Below, in pieces: positions 1 through 9,354 of a DNA stretch of 64,000 nucleotides. The stretch lies in NCBI GenBank assembly GCA_043557195.1, contig CP121314.1:620001-684000 (forward strand), given 5' to 3'. A program made the position numbers and the translations under genes. Under the pieces are notes generated by a model, which saw only the letters and a program-made list of their open reading frames with translations, ran no database searches and was not told the origin of the DNA. The DNA comes from Jejuia sp043557195. GTDB lineage: Bacteria > Bacteroidota > Bacteroidia > Flavobacteriales > Flavobacteriaceae. Positions within the stretch are counted from its first letter, which is position 1. The number at the start of each line of letters is the position of its first letter.

Positions 1-2344
1 CTTTTCCAAGCATATCGTTAATAACAATATTTGCCTTGTTCACACCATTAAGCAAGATTGTAAATTCATTGTTAGCCGGATTGGGAAAAATCTTTGCCGA
101 AAAAGCGTCGGCTTTTACTTCTGAAGTACTTAGCGTTGTAGATTCAACTATCCATTTAGACCTATCGTCTGTGTTTCCGACATGTTCAATTATACCATTT
201 GCATTGTGATATATATAATTTGAACCATTTCGAGTTTCAAACTGATATGTACCATCATTACTATTGTAGGTTACTGTAAATTGTTTGTCGGAATCTTCTC
301 TTGGTGCAGCAAAACCTGTATTAATTATATCGTTTGCAGGATTTCCTGCAGACCTTAAAATTCCTCGGTCAGACCTTTTACTTTCGATATTATAATAAGC
401 ACCAGCCGGTACAAACTCCCATTCTTTATCTCCAGGAGCTACATTAGTGCCATCATCTGCCTCTACGACATCTGCACCTACAGAATGTAAGTACTTTCCA
501 GTGACGAAATTCTTGATGCGGTAAATATCACCTGTTAAATCAGTAGGATCAAAAACTTGAATATTAACTGTAATTTCAGTAGAATTCACAGTTGCATTAC
601 TCGCGTTATAAGCTACCGCTTGAATATCATAAGCACCTTCTGTAGTTGGTATCCAATCTAAAGCATAAGGTTCGGTTGTATCTTCTCCAAAGATTGCTCC
701 ATTAAGTAAAAACTCTACTTTAGAAATACTCCCATTTTCATCTACAGCATCTGCGGAAATTGGTATGGTTTCTCCTATGTTATAAGTTTCACCATCAAAA
801 GGAGAGGTTAACGACACTCTAAAAGGCTCTTGTATAATATCTAAATTAATAATTTGAAGATATAATGGTTGCGCACTACCTGAGGCGTTTTCCATCATAT
901 AATAATACAACTTACCATTATCTATGTGTACTCGACCATGGTCAAAGGTTTTGCCAGAAGTAGCCTGATATACTGTGGTAAAATTATTAGTGCCACCTTC
1001 CGTTTTTTCAACTTTAACTCTACCATTACTTAAGCCAATAATAAAGACATCATCACCAGCGGTGTAAATGGCATCTGCACCAGAAAAATTTTCTGAGGTT
1101 ATAAAATCGGTAGCACCAGCTGGTTTATAAGTATGTAAATTTTTTGTAACGTTAAACTCATTATCTCTTACACGACTAATAATATGTACATCACCATTAT
1201 CAGTAACCGTCCAATCGAAACCTTGCACAATGTAAACTTGATTAGCTTGAGTTGTTTGCACATAATCACCTGGTTCCATTACTTTTATAAAATCGGCATC
1301 ATAAAGTGGTAAAGAAAAAGCTGTACCTGAATGATTTTTCCATCCATTTAACCCGTCTTGATTATCTGAATATGCATAATAAACACCGTTTTGATATTGA
1401 AACTTATCGCTATTGTTTTGAGATCGTCGTTGAAAGCCAATTCTAATTTTTCCATTTACGTATTTCATGTTTCCGTAAAGTCCCCAGTTATATGTTATTC
1501 CTGATTGATTTCTAGCATTTAAAACATTAAAATCTGTAAAACTAGACCATGAAGAGGAACTAGCAGTATATTTTGAAAACTTATAAGCCCCATTATTATT
1601 CCCGCCTTCTCTCATATACATAAATAAATCACCAGCATCATTTTGAAAAAACTGTGGATAGGTTAGTGCCGAAAAATTGCTATACTCTTCATTGGGGTAC
1701 CCTGGTCTTCCACTATTTAGAGATAAATGTTTATAGACACCAGGATTAGAAGGCTTTTCCACAAACTTATCTAGAGTAAATTCGGCATCAGAAACCGATG
1801 CAGCACCTGCTATTGAGTAAGAATACCTAAAATAATCATCACTCAAACTTCCATCGGACGGTCTTGAGTTACTATAGGAATGCATATCATACAGCAAATG
1901 GATTGTACCATCTAAAGGGCTTACAGCAACAGCAATTGTATTGTGTGATTCTCCAATCCACCACCTATTTTGATAACCCGTATGTCTATGAGGAAACTCA
2001 ATCGTTGCTGATGTACCTGCATTTGTATTATATCGTGTTAGCATGACATGACGGTCTCCTTTTCCTCCTCGATACCATGTCATAAACACATACTCATTGT
2101 ATGTTTTTATACAATCTCCGTGTGCAGAAATATTACGACCAAAAAAGTAATCATAGCTTGTATTTGGATCGTCATTAGTATTAGTACTTCCTACCTTACT
2201 ACCGTCAAAGTGTAACCCAAAATCGGTTATCTTAATTTCGTTTTCTAAAACGACTTGTGCAATGTGAAGTTGAACAAAGCATAGTGACAGAATAAGACAT
2301 AAGTTCCTTTTTAAAAATATTATACTTAGGGTATTAATTTTCAT
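1..2344 (-). CDS. BNR_4 beta-propeller polysaccharide lyase (PL24/PL25-like ulvan lyase), 3' end cut by window edge
   Basis: Open frame of 781 codons from an ATG at 2344 to the left edge. It has a signal peptide (residues 1-30, ending HIAQ), a BNR_4-type propeller (about 70-480), an Ig-like domain (about 490-580), a beta-trefoil-like module (about 585-735) also found in the PL28 here, and the start of a T9SS sorting domain (FPNPANNEF, then INDMLGK at the edge). H134 (GESHNT) and H155 (YDMHSY) are 21 residues apart, matching the two catalytic His of PL24/PL25 lyases as I remember them. It is a paralogue of the lyase at 37775-40243. The family cleaves ulvan at uronic acids by beta-elimination, so a secreted or surface role is expected. 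It has its own operator and promoter at 2382-2426. Only the last few dozen residues should be missing. The exact PL family (24, 25, 37 or 40) cannot be fixed by eye. Confidence 0.82.
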   Translation of the reverse strand, partial: MKINTLSIIFLKRNLCLILSLCFVQLHIAQVVLENEIKITDFGLHFDGSKVGSTNTNDDPNTSYDYFFGRNISAHGDCIKTYNEYVFMTWYRGGKGDRHVMLTRYNTNAGTSATIEFPHRHTGYQNRWWIGESHNTIAVAVSPLDGTIHLLYDMHSYSNSRPSDGSLSDDYFRYSYSIAGAASVSDAEFTLDKFVEKPSNPGVYKHLSLNSGRPGYPNEEYSNFSALTYPQFFQNDAGDLFMYMREGGNNNGAYKFSKYTASSSSWSSFTDFNVLNARNQSGITYNWGLYGNMKYVNGKIRIGFQRRSQNNSDKFQYQNGVYYAYSDNQDGLNGWKNHSGTAFSLPLYDADFIKVMEPGDYVQTTQANQVYIVQGFDWTVTDNGDVHIISRVRDNEFNVTKNLHTYKPAGATDFITSENFSGADAIYTAGDDVFIIGLSNGRVKVEKTEGGTNNFTTVYQATSGKTFDHGRVHIDNGKLYYYMMENASGSAQPLYLQIINLDIIQEPFRVSLTSPFDGETYNIGETIPISADAVDENGSISKVEFLLNGAIFGEDTTEPYALDWIPTTEGAYDIQAVAYNASNATVNSTEITVNIQVFDPTDLTGDIYRIKNFVTGKYLHSVGADVVEADDGTNVAPGDKEWEFVPAGAYYNIESKRSDRGILRSAGNPANDIINTGFAAPREDSDKQFTVTYNSNDGTYQFETRNGSNYIYHNANGIIEHVGNTDDRSKWIVESTTLSTSEVKADAFSAKIFPNPANNEFTILLNGVNKANIVINDMLGK

Positions 2345-2381
2345 GCTTTTCTTTTTTCTTTTTCGAATTAGAATAATTATA

Positions 2382-2426
2382 TAAAATTAACTAGAAAAAC
2401 AGCTCTAAGTGTCCTGTTGTATCCTG
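2382..2426 (-). promoter_or_regulatory. PUL operator plus -7 box for the 1-2344 lyase
   Basis: On the minus strand CAGGATACAACAGGACA (2410-2426) is a tandem heptamer with a 10-bp period. It is followed after exactly 20 nt by TAATTTTA (2382-2389), a match to the Bacteroidetes -7 element TAnnTTTG. The box lies 37 nt before the start codon. Confidence 0.75.
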
Positions 2427-2454
2427 AGATATATAAAAAATAGTTAAATAATGC

Positions 2455-2769
2455 CTATTTCATATAAAACACCTCTTCTAAAGGTATGGATACTGGTGAA
2501 TTATCTGAATTGGTTTCCATAATATCTGCCATAAAATCCCACCACTTTTTTACAATTTCATTGTTAGCTAAATCTTGAGAACCTCCTTCTCCTGATACTT
2601 TTTGAAAAGCAAACAATGTACATGTTTCTTCATCCAAAAAAATTGAGTACTCGCTAACGCCATTGTTCCTTAACAGCTGTTTTAGTTCTGGCCACAACTT
2701 GTCATGACGATTTTTATACGTCTCTTTTTGACCTGGATTTAGTTTCATTTTAAATGCTAATCTTTGCAT
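2455..2769 (-). CDS. rhaM: L-rhamnose mutarotase
   Basis: 104 residues, the normal length of RhaM, with no signal peptide, so cytoplasmic. The N-terminal pattern YKNRHDKLWPEL puts Y18 and H22 at the positions known to be catalytic in E. coli RhaM, and the tandem Trp (WW, about 76-77) is also present. The enzyme interconverts alpha and beta L-rhamnopyranose, supplying the anomer used by rhamnose isomerase (EC 5.1.3.32). It is the only cytoplasmic sugar enzyme in the window and links the locus to a rhamnose-rich polymer. It lies downstream of the 2898-3707 gene, beyond a likely terminator (2837-2873), with no copy of the shared operator directly in front. It is therefore read through or has a weak promoter of its own. 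Confidence 0.93.
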   Translation of the reverse strand: MQRLAFKMKLNPGQKETYKNRHDKLWPELKQLLRNNGVSEYSIFLDEETCTLFAFQKVSGEGGSQDLANNEIVKKWWDFMADIMETNSDNSPVSIPLEEVFYMK

Positions 2770-2836
2770 GATTTTTTAAAATAAAATAGAATTGGAGATA
2801 CTACTAGTTTAAATAATTATAAGTGCTGTAACAAAA

Positions 2837-2873
2837 AAATCATTCTATCTAAAACAAAGACAGAATGATTTTT
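2837..2873 (-). terminator. Rho-independent terminator after the 2898-3707 gene
   Basis: AAATCATTCTATCT (2837-2850) pairs with AGACAGAATGATTT (2858-2871) with one mismatch. On the minus strand the stem is followed by a run of T. Confidence 0.7.
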
Positions 2874-2897
2874 AAATTTTGTTTTGCAAAAATCAGC

Positions 2898-3707
2898 TTA
2901 TTGCTTTACAATTTTCTTTGTAAAACTTCCGCGGTCCCCTTTCATTTCAACCAAATACAAACCACTTGCAAGAGCGCTAGTGTCAAAATTAAGAGAAGTT
3001 TGTCCATCTAATTCTCTAGTTAACACCTGCTTACCAAGTAAAGAGTAAACAGAAACTCTATTTACACTTGTTGTTAATCCTTTGATGGTTAATTGGTTGT
3101 TTACTGGGTTTGATACAAAAATAGAACTAGTGTCAAATTCTTCATTGCTTAAAGTTTGAGATACCCAGTCAAATGCTACTGGACCTCCACCACTAAGTCT
3201 TACGTCATCTCCTAATGCAAAATTTTGAACACGTCTTTTTGCTTTTCCCGCCCATGAACATGTAGCACAAGTATTTTCACTAAATATTTGTGTACCAGAC
3301 CCTCTAGTTGGGTTCCACCAATCCATTTGATCAGCGGCTCCACTGGCATTGCCTTGTACTCCTATTGCTGGATTATCGATATCTGTTTGTAAAATTTCCA
3401 CAACACCGCGTCCAGCGATTACAGATTCAAGGTAATAAAAGTTTGTTGTACCTGTAAAGACAGTTGTAAACTGCTGTAGTTCTGGTTTTGTTGTGTTTAA
3501 CGGTTGGTAAGTAAGACGTTGCTCCCAAGCTCCAAATACAGGCGGTTCTTCATCTGGTAAGGTTAAATAAAGGTTCTCACCCTGAACTTTAATTATCCAA
3601 GTCCCCAAACGTTCCGCAGGGTCAGTTGGAAAAGCTTGAGCTTCAATTTGAATAGTAGCTAATGCGAAAAATAAAAACGCAAATAACTTAATTGTAGTTT
3701 TTTTCAT
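2898..3707 (-). CDS. T9SS-secreted protein with an unrecognised domain
   Basis: 269 residues: signal peptide (1-23, ending IEAQA), an unrecognised region of about 165 residues, and a T9SS type A sorting domain (about 190-269; SNPVNNQLT, VYSLLGKQV, SGLYLVEMKG, ending KKIVKQ). The middle part is rich in aromatics and beta-strand patterns (WIIKVQGENLYLT, FYYLESVIAGRGVVEI, RVQNFALGDDVRL) and has one CATC pair. Three similar strand blocks could be a trefoil or a jelly-roll binding domain, but that is inference. No catalytic motif is visible. It has its own copy of the PUL operator, so it is expected to be induced with the ulvan enzymes, secreted or surface-attached. Possible roles are a glycan-binding protein or a new small lyase. 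Confidence 0.8.
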   Translation of the reverse strand: MKKTTIKLFAFLFFALATIQIEAQAFPTDPAERLGTWIIKVQGENLYLTLPDEEPPVFGAWEQRLTYQPLNTTKPELQQFTTVFTGTTNFYYLESVIAGRGVVEILQTDIDNPAIGVQGNASGAADQMDWWNPTRGSGTQIFSENTCATCSWAGKAKRRVQNFALGDDVRLSGGGPVAFDWVSQTLSNEEFDTSSIFVSNPVNNQLTIKGLTTSVNRVSVYSLLGKQVLTRELDGQTSLNFDTSALASGLYLVEMKGDRGSFTKKIVKQ

Positions 3708-3748
3708 AATTTTAATTTTAAATAGTTTTAGTAAAAATTTTAATTTTT

Positions 3749-3793
3749 TAAATTTAAGCTGTTTTTAAGTTTATACTATCCTGTACTATCATG
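3749..3793 (-). promoter_or_regulatory. PUL operator plus -7 box for the 2898-3707 gene
   Basis: Minus-strand CATGATAGTACAGGATA (3777-3793), 20 nt, then TAAATTTA (3749-3756). The 17-mer is identical to the one at 25124-25140. The -7 box is 41 nt before the ATG. Confidence 0.75.
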
Positions 3794-4017
3794 TTGTCGA
3801 AAAGATTATTAGGTCTATTTAGTCTTTTTTAATGCATTAGAAGTAAGAAAATTACTTGTTCTGCTAATACGTAGTTGAAAAGATTTTTTAGTTGTAGTAT
3901 TTTTTACTCTATTTGAATTTTAATGAGTTTTAGGGTTTGTATTTCTGTATCATTATAGCATAAATTCTATAGGCAATTTGACTATACATTCTTGAATGCT
4001 TTTATCATTTTAGCCTA
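3794..4017. other. AT-rich intergenic stretch without a gene
   Basis: With the promoter just to its left this makes a 310-nt gap between the 2898-3707 start and the end of the GH3 gene. I see no ORF, RNA or clear terminator. There is an imperfect repeat of a GAAAAGATT-containing segment (about 3797-3806 and 3873-3883). Confidence 0.5.
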
Positions 4018-6192
4018 TTAGTCTTTTACAGTAAGTTTTACTACTTTCAAATCTGAATCTGACGAAGATTTACCTATTGAAATGGTAAACGTACCTGGTT
4101 CTACTACTTTTTTCATGTCTTGATTAAGGATATTAAGCTCATCAAAACCTAAATTGAATGTTACGGTTTTAGTCTCACCCGGTTGTAGTGTAATACGCTT
4201 AAAACCTTTTAATAGTTTAAGATAACGCCCTACAGATGCATAATCGTCTCGAACATACATTTGTACTACTTCATCTCCAGCTCTATCTCCTGTGTTGGTA
4301 ATTTCAACTGAAACCGTTGTTGAACCATCTTTAGAAATAGTGTTTTGCTCAAGTTTTGGTTCGCCATATTTGAATGTTGTATAACTTAAGCCATATCCAA
4401 AAGGAAATAAGGGTGATTTATCAGTAAATCGGTACTTTCCTTTTCCAGATCCAATAAAATCGGGGCGCTCAAGATAAGTTACAGGCACTTGCCCTACCGA
4501 GCGTGGAAAAGACATGGTTAATTTACCACCTGGGTTTACATCTCCAAAAATGACGTTGGCAACTGCATCACCTGCTCTCATACCACCATACCACGTTTCA
4601 AGTACGGACGGTATATTTTCGGCGATGTAGTTTATACTTAATGGACGCCCATTTATTAAAACAACAATTACGGGTTTTCCTGTTTTGTGAATGGCCTCTA
4701 CTAATTCATTTTGAACGCCATATAAATCAAGATCAGAACGGTCTCCGCCTTCACCACAGGTTCTATGAGAACTACCTACCACTAAAACAACAGCATCTGA
4801 TTTTTTTGCAGCAGAAATCGCCTCTGGAAATCCTTCTTTTGAAAAACTATCAATATCACATCCTTTAGCGTAGTTTATTTTTACTTTATCACCTACTTTT
4901 TTCTTTAATCCATCTAAAACTGAAACATAATACGGTGGTAATCCTGAATAACCACCCAATAGTTTGTATGTTCCCTTTCTAGGTCTTTCTTCGTGGGCAT
5001 TAGGCCCAATAACGGCTAATGATTTTATTTTTGATAAATCTACAGGTAAAAGGTTACTATCATTTTTCAGCATGATAATGGATTTTTCAGCAATTTCCAA
5101 TGCAAACTCACGATGTTCTTCACGACCAGCATTTACTGTTTCCTCGTCAATTTCTTTTGGCTCTGCATCAAACAAACCTAATTTATATTTTGCGGTCAAA
5201 ATACGTGATGCAGCTTTATCTATATAAGGCATCAATGAAGGATCCTGAGTTACTGTATCCTTTAAAATATTGCTGTGATACGTTGCCAGTTTTACATTCT
5301 TCCCTATTACCAAGTCCATGTCAACACCCGCTTTTAACCCTAAAATAGCCGCTTTAGTTCTGGTTTCAGAAATAAAATGCATAGTTTCTATTCTCCCTAC
5401 GTCATTATTATCAGATACAATAAAGCCATCAAAACCTAGTTCATCTCTTAAAATATCCTTTAACAACCAAGTATTCATATGACATGGCACTCCGTTAAAA
5501 TCTTGATGCCCTGGCATAACAGAACCTACCTGTGCTTCTTTTACTGCTGCTTCGAAAGATGGAAGGTAAACCTCGCGTAAACGACGTTCAGACATGTCGC
5601 TAAATCCTCCATTTATCCCACGACGGTTTTCCGGATAACCCACAAAATGTTTAGCCGTTGCAATCACATGATTTTCATCAAATTGTTCTTCACCCGTACC
5701 TTGCAAACCTTGTATAAATGCAACGCCCATTCTCGACACTAAATAAGGGTCTTCACCATACGATTCTTCAACACGACCGTAGCGCGCATCACCTGCATAC
5801 ACATCTAAATTAGGTGAGTAACAATGTGTAACACCTAAAGCTCGTGCTTCTATCGCTGTTTGGGAAGCCATTTTTTTAATGAGTTCAGGTTCCCAAGTTG
5901 AGGCACAAGCCACCGCTTGCGGATAAACAGTAGTATTACCGTAATAATCAAGAACAAGCCATAATCCGTGCAATGCCTCCCCATATTTCATAAAAGGAAT
6001 GCCTAGTCTGTCATTAGCAGGAGCATCTTGTGTTAGTTCTGCTATTTTTTCATCAAGTGTCATTTCGCTTATTAGCTGTTCAACCTTTTCTGCTATTTCT
6101 GCATCTTCATTAGATAAATTAGATTTATTTGAATTAGTATTACAACTGAAAACTACTATTGATAAAAGAGCAGCAAATATTACTTTTCTCAT
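4018..6192 (-). CDS. GH3 family glycosidase, lipoprotein (beta-xylosidase/beta-glucosidase type)
   Basis: 724 residues. A lipoprotein signal ends at C17 (VFSC), so the protein is membrane-anchored, facing the periplasm or cell surface. The N-terminal GH3 barrel has the KH pair (K181-H182) and the nucleophile region GFIVSDNNDV with D261. The C-terminal GH3 sandwich is about 385-600 and the fibronectin-like domain about 635-720 (GDEVVQMYVRD). GH3 enzymes remove terminal beta-linked sugars from non-reducing ends; in an ulvan locus the likely target is xylose. The gene follows the GH5 gene by 27 nt and shares its promoter. A second, divergent GH3 is at 50037-52301. Family assignment is firm; sugar specificity is inferred. 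Confidence 0.9.
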   Translation of the reverse strand: MRKVIFAALLSIVVFSCNTNSNKSNLSNEDAEIAEKVEQLISEMTLDEKIAELTQDAPANDRLGIPFMKYGEALHGLWLVLDYYGNTTVYPQAVACASTWEPELIKKMASQTAIEARALGVTHCYSPNLDVYAGDARYGRVEESYGEDPYLVSRMGVAFIQGLQGTGEEQFDENHVIATAKHFVGYPENRRGINGGFSDMSERRLREVYLPSFEAAVKEAQVGSVMPGHQDFNGVPCHMNTWLLKDILRDELGFDGFIVSDNNDVGRIETMHFISETRTKAAILGLKAGVDMDLVIGKNVKLATYHSNILKDTVTQDPSLMPYIDKAASRILTAKYKLGLFDAEPKEIDEETVNAGREEHREFALEIAEKSIIMLKNDSNLLPVDLSKIKSLAVIGPNAHEERPRKGTYKLLGGYSGLPPYYVSVLDGLKKKVGDKVKINYAKGCDIDSFSKEGFPEAISAAKKSDAVVLVVGSSHRTCGEGGDRSDLDLYGVQNELVEAIHKTGKPVIVVLINGRPLSINYIAENIPSVLETWYGGMRAGDAVANVIFGDVNPGGKLTMSFPRSVGQVPVTYLERPDFIGSGKGKYRFTDKSPLFPFGYGLSYTTFKYGEPKLEQNTISKDGSTTVSVEITNTGDRAGDEVVQMYVRDDYASVGRYLKLLKGFKRITLQPGETKTVTFNLGFDELNILNQDMKKVVEPGTFTISIGKSSSDSDLKVVKLTVKD

Positions 6193-6219
6193 ATGTTTGA
6201 TATTAATCTGTGTTCATTT

Positions 6220-7611
6220 TTAAAAATTTCGAATACCTGGTACTATTTTTATATTCAACTCCTTGTTATTAACTGGCCATTGCAAAATAATTAGTTTTTG
6301 ACTTTTAGCATCCCAGATAAAATCTGATGGATTTGAATCTTTAGGCGCTTTATAAGTTTCTAATCCTATGTTCTTTAGAGGACTATAGTACATTACAAAA
6401 TCATCATTTATTATGATTGAAAATCCATCGGGATAATGCCGGTTTGCGCCTATAAATAGTTTTGAGGCACCTTTACTATTATCTGTTTTAATATTTAAAT
6501 CTAAGGTTCTTGTGGCATGGTTAAACATGAAAGATTGGATATCTCCAGCGATAGCCTGCGGAAATGGACGAGATATTACATCTGTAATATATTTGCGCTC
6601 TACAGTACCAGCATCGGTTTTATCACTAAAAATCGACCATGTTGAAGGCCCTCCAGGAAGAAAGTTTTGCATTGTTCTATTTCCTAAAAACCATGCTTTT
6701 ATAGAGCCGATTCCCATTTGGTCGAATACCTCTGCAGTTCGAATATATAACTCTCTATACTTTAATTGCCCCAATTTACCTTCTATTATAGTATCTGTAG
6801 TAGCAAAAGTTGGGAACCCCCACTCACCAACTAAAATAGGTGCGTTTAGCATATCAGATTCTTTATCAAACCGATCCATATTACGTTTTATAAAGCCGAT
6901 ATCATTTTGATAAATATGTGGGGCAAAAATGATGTTCTTACGATTTATTGGAGCTGTTATTTCAGCATATTGGTTATTATCTATTTTTTCGCCTTTATTC
7001 ATAAAAATAGACTGAAACAATATCATTTTATCTGCATTAATCTTTTGGCTTTCATCTATAATCTTTTGATATAACGCAATTAGGTATTTATTAGTAAGAT
7101 TTTCATATGAAATATCCATTTTTAATTTCCTAGGCTCATTCACAACATCATAACCAAGTACATAAGATTCTTCAGCATATCTATTCCAAATTACTTTCCA
7201 AGCATCAATATAGGTATTGTACTCGTTCTTTTTATTTTGCCAAAATTCTTCCCAAACAAATTTATCAACGCCATAAACTGTCATTTTAAAAACCGTTTTA
7301 ATACCTGCGTTTCGCCCTAAAGCAACTAAAGTATCTAGTTTTTTTAGATAATTTGGTTCTAAACTTCCTCCTGGAAATTTACTAAGTTTACCTAACTCCA
7401 ATCGAACCACTTGGGTATTGGCACCCATTCTAACCATTCGTGCATAATCATCGCTATTAAAAAACACCTCGCCCGCGTGATCATTAGTATTTACAACAAA
7501 TCCTCTAGGAATTATATGTCTGCCTAATTCATCTCGAAGTCCGTGTTTTATTTGCGAATGAATATTTAACGTTCCTAAAACACATAGTAAAAGAATTATT
7601 TTTAGTCTCAT
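6220..7611 (-). CDS. GH5 family glycoside hydrolase (endoglycoceramidase-like subgroup)
   Basis: 463 residues with a signal peptide (1-19, ending IHSQ) and no sorting domain, so probably periplasmic. The clan GH-A barrel shows the acid/base in GYDVVNEPRK (E159), the conserved APHIYQ segment (H232, Y234) and the nucleophile in LVGEWGFPTF (E263). Residues about 365-463 form a beta-rich C-terminal domain as in endoglycoceramidase-like GH5 enzymes. It is the first gene of a two-gene unit with the GH3 lipoprotein and has its own PUL operator upstream. The substrate is uncertain; action on beta-linked glucuronyl or xylosyl ulvan oligosaccharides fits the context but is inference. Confidence 0.85.
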   Translation of the reverse strand: MRLKIILLLCVLGTLNIHSQIKHGLRDELGRHIIPRGFVVNTNDHAGEVFFNSDDYARMVRMGANTQVVRLELGKLSKFPGGSLEPNYLKKLDTLVALGRNAGIKTVFKMTVYGVDKFVWEEFWQNKKNEYNTYIDAWKVIWNRYAEESYVLGYDVVNEPRKLKMDISYENLTNKYLIALYQKIIDESQKINADKMILFQSIFMNKGEKIDNNQYAEITAPINRKNIIFAPHIYQNDIGFIKRNMDRFDKESDMLNAPILVGEWGFPTFATTDTIIEGKLGQLKYRELYIRTAEVFDQMGIGSIKAWFLGNRTMQNFLPGGPSTWSIFSDKTDAGTVERKYITDVISRPFPQAIAGDIQSFMFNHATRTLDLNIKTDNSKGASKLFIGANRHYPDGFSIIINDDFVMYYSPLKNIGLETYKAPKDSNPSDFIWDAKSQKLIILQWPVNNKELNIKIVPGIRNF

Positions 7612-7647
7612 TGATATATGGCTAGTAATTAATTATTTGATTAATAT

Positions 7648-7692
7648 CAAAAATAGATTTCACTTTTGGTTCTTCTGTCCTGTTCTATACTG
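7648..7692 (-). promoter_or_regulatory. PUL operator plus -7 box for GH5-GH3
   Basis: Minus-strand CAGTATAGAACAGGACA (7676-7692), 20 nt, then TATTTTTG (7648-7655), an exact TAnnTTTG. The box is 36 nt before the GH5 ATG. Confidence 0.78.
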
Positions 7693-7700
7693 TATAAAAT

Positions 7701-7728
7701 AAGCCAGAAGAAACATTTCTTCCGGCTT
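7701..7728 (-). terminator. Hairpin after SusD
   Basis: AAGCCAGAAGAAA and TTTCTTCCGGCTT pair almost perfectly just past the SusD stop. The minus-strand tail is only moderately T-rich, so this is a weaker terminator. Confidence 0.6.
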
Positions 7729-7760
7729 ATAAACAACTTAACTAATTCTAAACTACTACA

Positions 7761-9344
7761 TTAATTTCTATATCCATTATTTGTTGGGTCTGACTCCAAT
7801 AAAGCTGGATTATTCTCTAATTCCTGTAAAGGAATAGGCAATTTTACATGATATGGTCTAATATTATCAGCTGGATTCCAGAAACGATATTCTAGGTTTT
7901 GCACTACATCTAATAAAATACCCCATCTAATTAAATCGTATCGTCTGTGCATTTCTGCCGCTAATTCCCATTTACGCTCATCATAAATAGCTCTTCTAAA
8001 CGCTTCTTGATCTAGTCCTAATATAGCTTCTGCTTCTGCTTGTGTTTCAAAAGCACGTTCTCTAATTTTTCTAATATATTCAAAAGCCGTATTTGGGTTT
8101 CCACCAGGTCGTTCATTTTCACACTCTGCCGCCATTAAATGCACATCTGCCAAACGAAATACCATTCTGTTATCAGAGTGGTTAAAACGCGGAGATCTGT
8201 CTAATTCTAAATTCCAGAATTTAGCCATGTATGGAAAATTCAAGTCAAACCCTAAGTAGTTATCCACTATGTTTAACTCTCTTCTTAAATCATTCATCGG
8301 AAACTTTTCAGCAAAGTCCTTAGAAGCCACCTGTAATCCAGTACCATTAAACGCTTCACCTCTAGCCGCTAATGCAGCTCCTAATGCAGCTCTTTCATCT
8401 GAATTTGCTGGCTCATCTCTTAGACGTGGATTAAACATACTTGGGCGCCAGTTATTGTTACCAGCAAACGATCTACCAGGGAATGCAGGATCAAATTGAC
8501 TATTAATATCTCTAGCAAAATCTAAAGACCAAATAATTTCATCATTGTATTCATTAAATTGATCAAACACTTCATTATAAGAATCTAGAAGTCTGTGAGG
8601 CGATTGGTTGATAATTTCCAAACATTTATCTAAACCTTGTTGCCATTGTTGCTGCTTCATATAAATTTTAGCCATTACAATTGCTGCAGCCCATTTTGAA
8701 GCTCTACCACTTTGATCTCCTGTGTAAGCAGTTTGTAAATTATCTTGTGCAAACTGTAAATCGTCCAAAACTCCCTCAATAATGGTAGCCTCTGGTGCTC
8801 TTCCTAATGAACCAATTTCCTCAAGCGTTAAAACTTCGGTGTAATACGGCGCATCACCCCAAAGATTAGTAATATGCCAGTAGCATAAGCCTCTAATAAA
8901 TCTAGTATCTGCGATGATATCAGTTCTCACTTCTTGGGTACCAATGGCCTCATTACCTGTTACTCTATCTATAATAACATTAGCATTTAGAATAATTCGA
9001 TAAAGGTCTTTCCAAGTATCTGAAACACTCATTTTTTGAACCGATACATCTGCTAAGGCCTCATTCAGTGTGTAGTTTCCTATTGGCTGAACAAAATTTG
9101 CAGAACGGTTAGGTTCAATAATATCTGCTCCATTATCGTAAAAATGATCTAGCCCTACTTGGCCGTATAAAGAGTTGTTCTTTAAAATGGCATACATACC
9201 CTGAACCGCTTGTCTAGCATCATTTTCTGAAGCGAAAAAGGTTTCGGGAGAAATAAGTGCCTTTGGATCTTCTTCTAAAAAGCTTTCGCAACTAAAAGAT
9301 GCAAAAACCATAAAGACGTATAAAATTATGTGTTTTGTTTTCAT
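7761..9344 (-). CDS. SusD/RagB family surface glycan-binding lipoprotein
   Basis: 527 residues, the usual SusD length. The lipoprotein signal ends at C19 (SFSC), followed by the typical ESFLEEDPK start and TPR-like helices. The C-terminal part has the familiar SusD sequence with RLADVHLMAAEC, AFEYIRKIRERAF and RKWELAAEMHRRYDLIRW. It caps the SusC channel at the outer membrane and captures oligosaccharides for import. It lies 10 nt after the SusC gene (9355-12399) with a hairpin directly behind, so the pair forms its own unit. The ligand is presumably an ulvan oligosaccharide, inferred from the shared operator. Confidence 0.95.
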   Translation of the reverse strand: MKTKHIILYVFMVFASFSCESFLEEDPKALISPETFFASENDARQAVQGMYAILKNNSLYGQVGLDHFYDNGADIIEPNRSANFVQPIGNYTLNEALADVSVQKMSVSDTWKDLYRIILNANVIIDRVTGNEAIGTQEVRTDIIADTRFIRGLCYWHITNLWGDAPYYTEVLTLEEIGSLGRAPEATIIEGVLDDLQFAQDNLQTAYTGDQSGRASKWAAAIVMAKIYMKQQQWQQGLDKCLEIINQSPHRLLDSYNEVFDQFNEYNDEIIWSLDFARDINSQFDPAFPGRSFAGNNNWRPSMFNPRLRDEPANSDERAALGAALAARGEAFNGTGLQVASKDFAEKFPMNDLRRELNIVDNYLGFDLNFPYMAKFWNLELDRSPRFNHSDNRMVFRLADVHLMAAECENERPGGNPNTAFEYIRKIRERAFETQAEAEAILGLDQEAFRRAIYDERKWELAAEMHRRYDLIRWGILLDVVQNLEYRFWNPADNIRPYHVKLPIPLQELENNPALLESDPTNNGYRN

Positions 9345-9354
9345 ATTTATTTTT

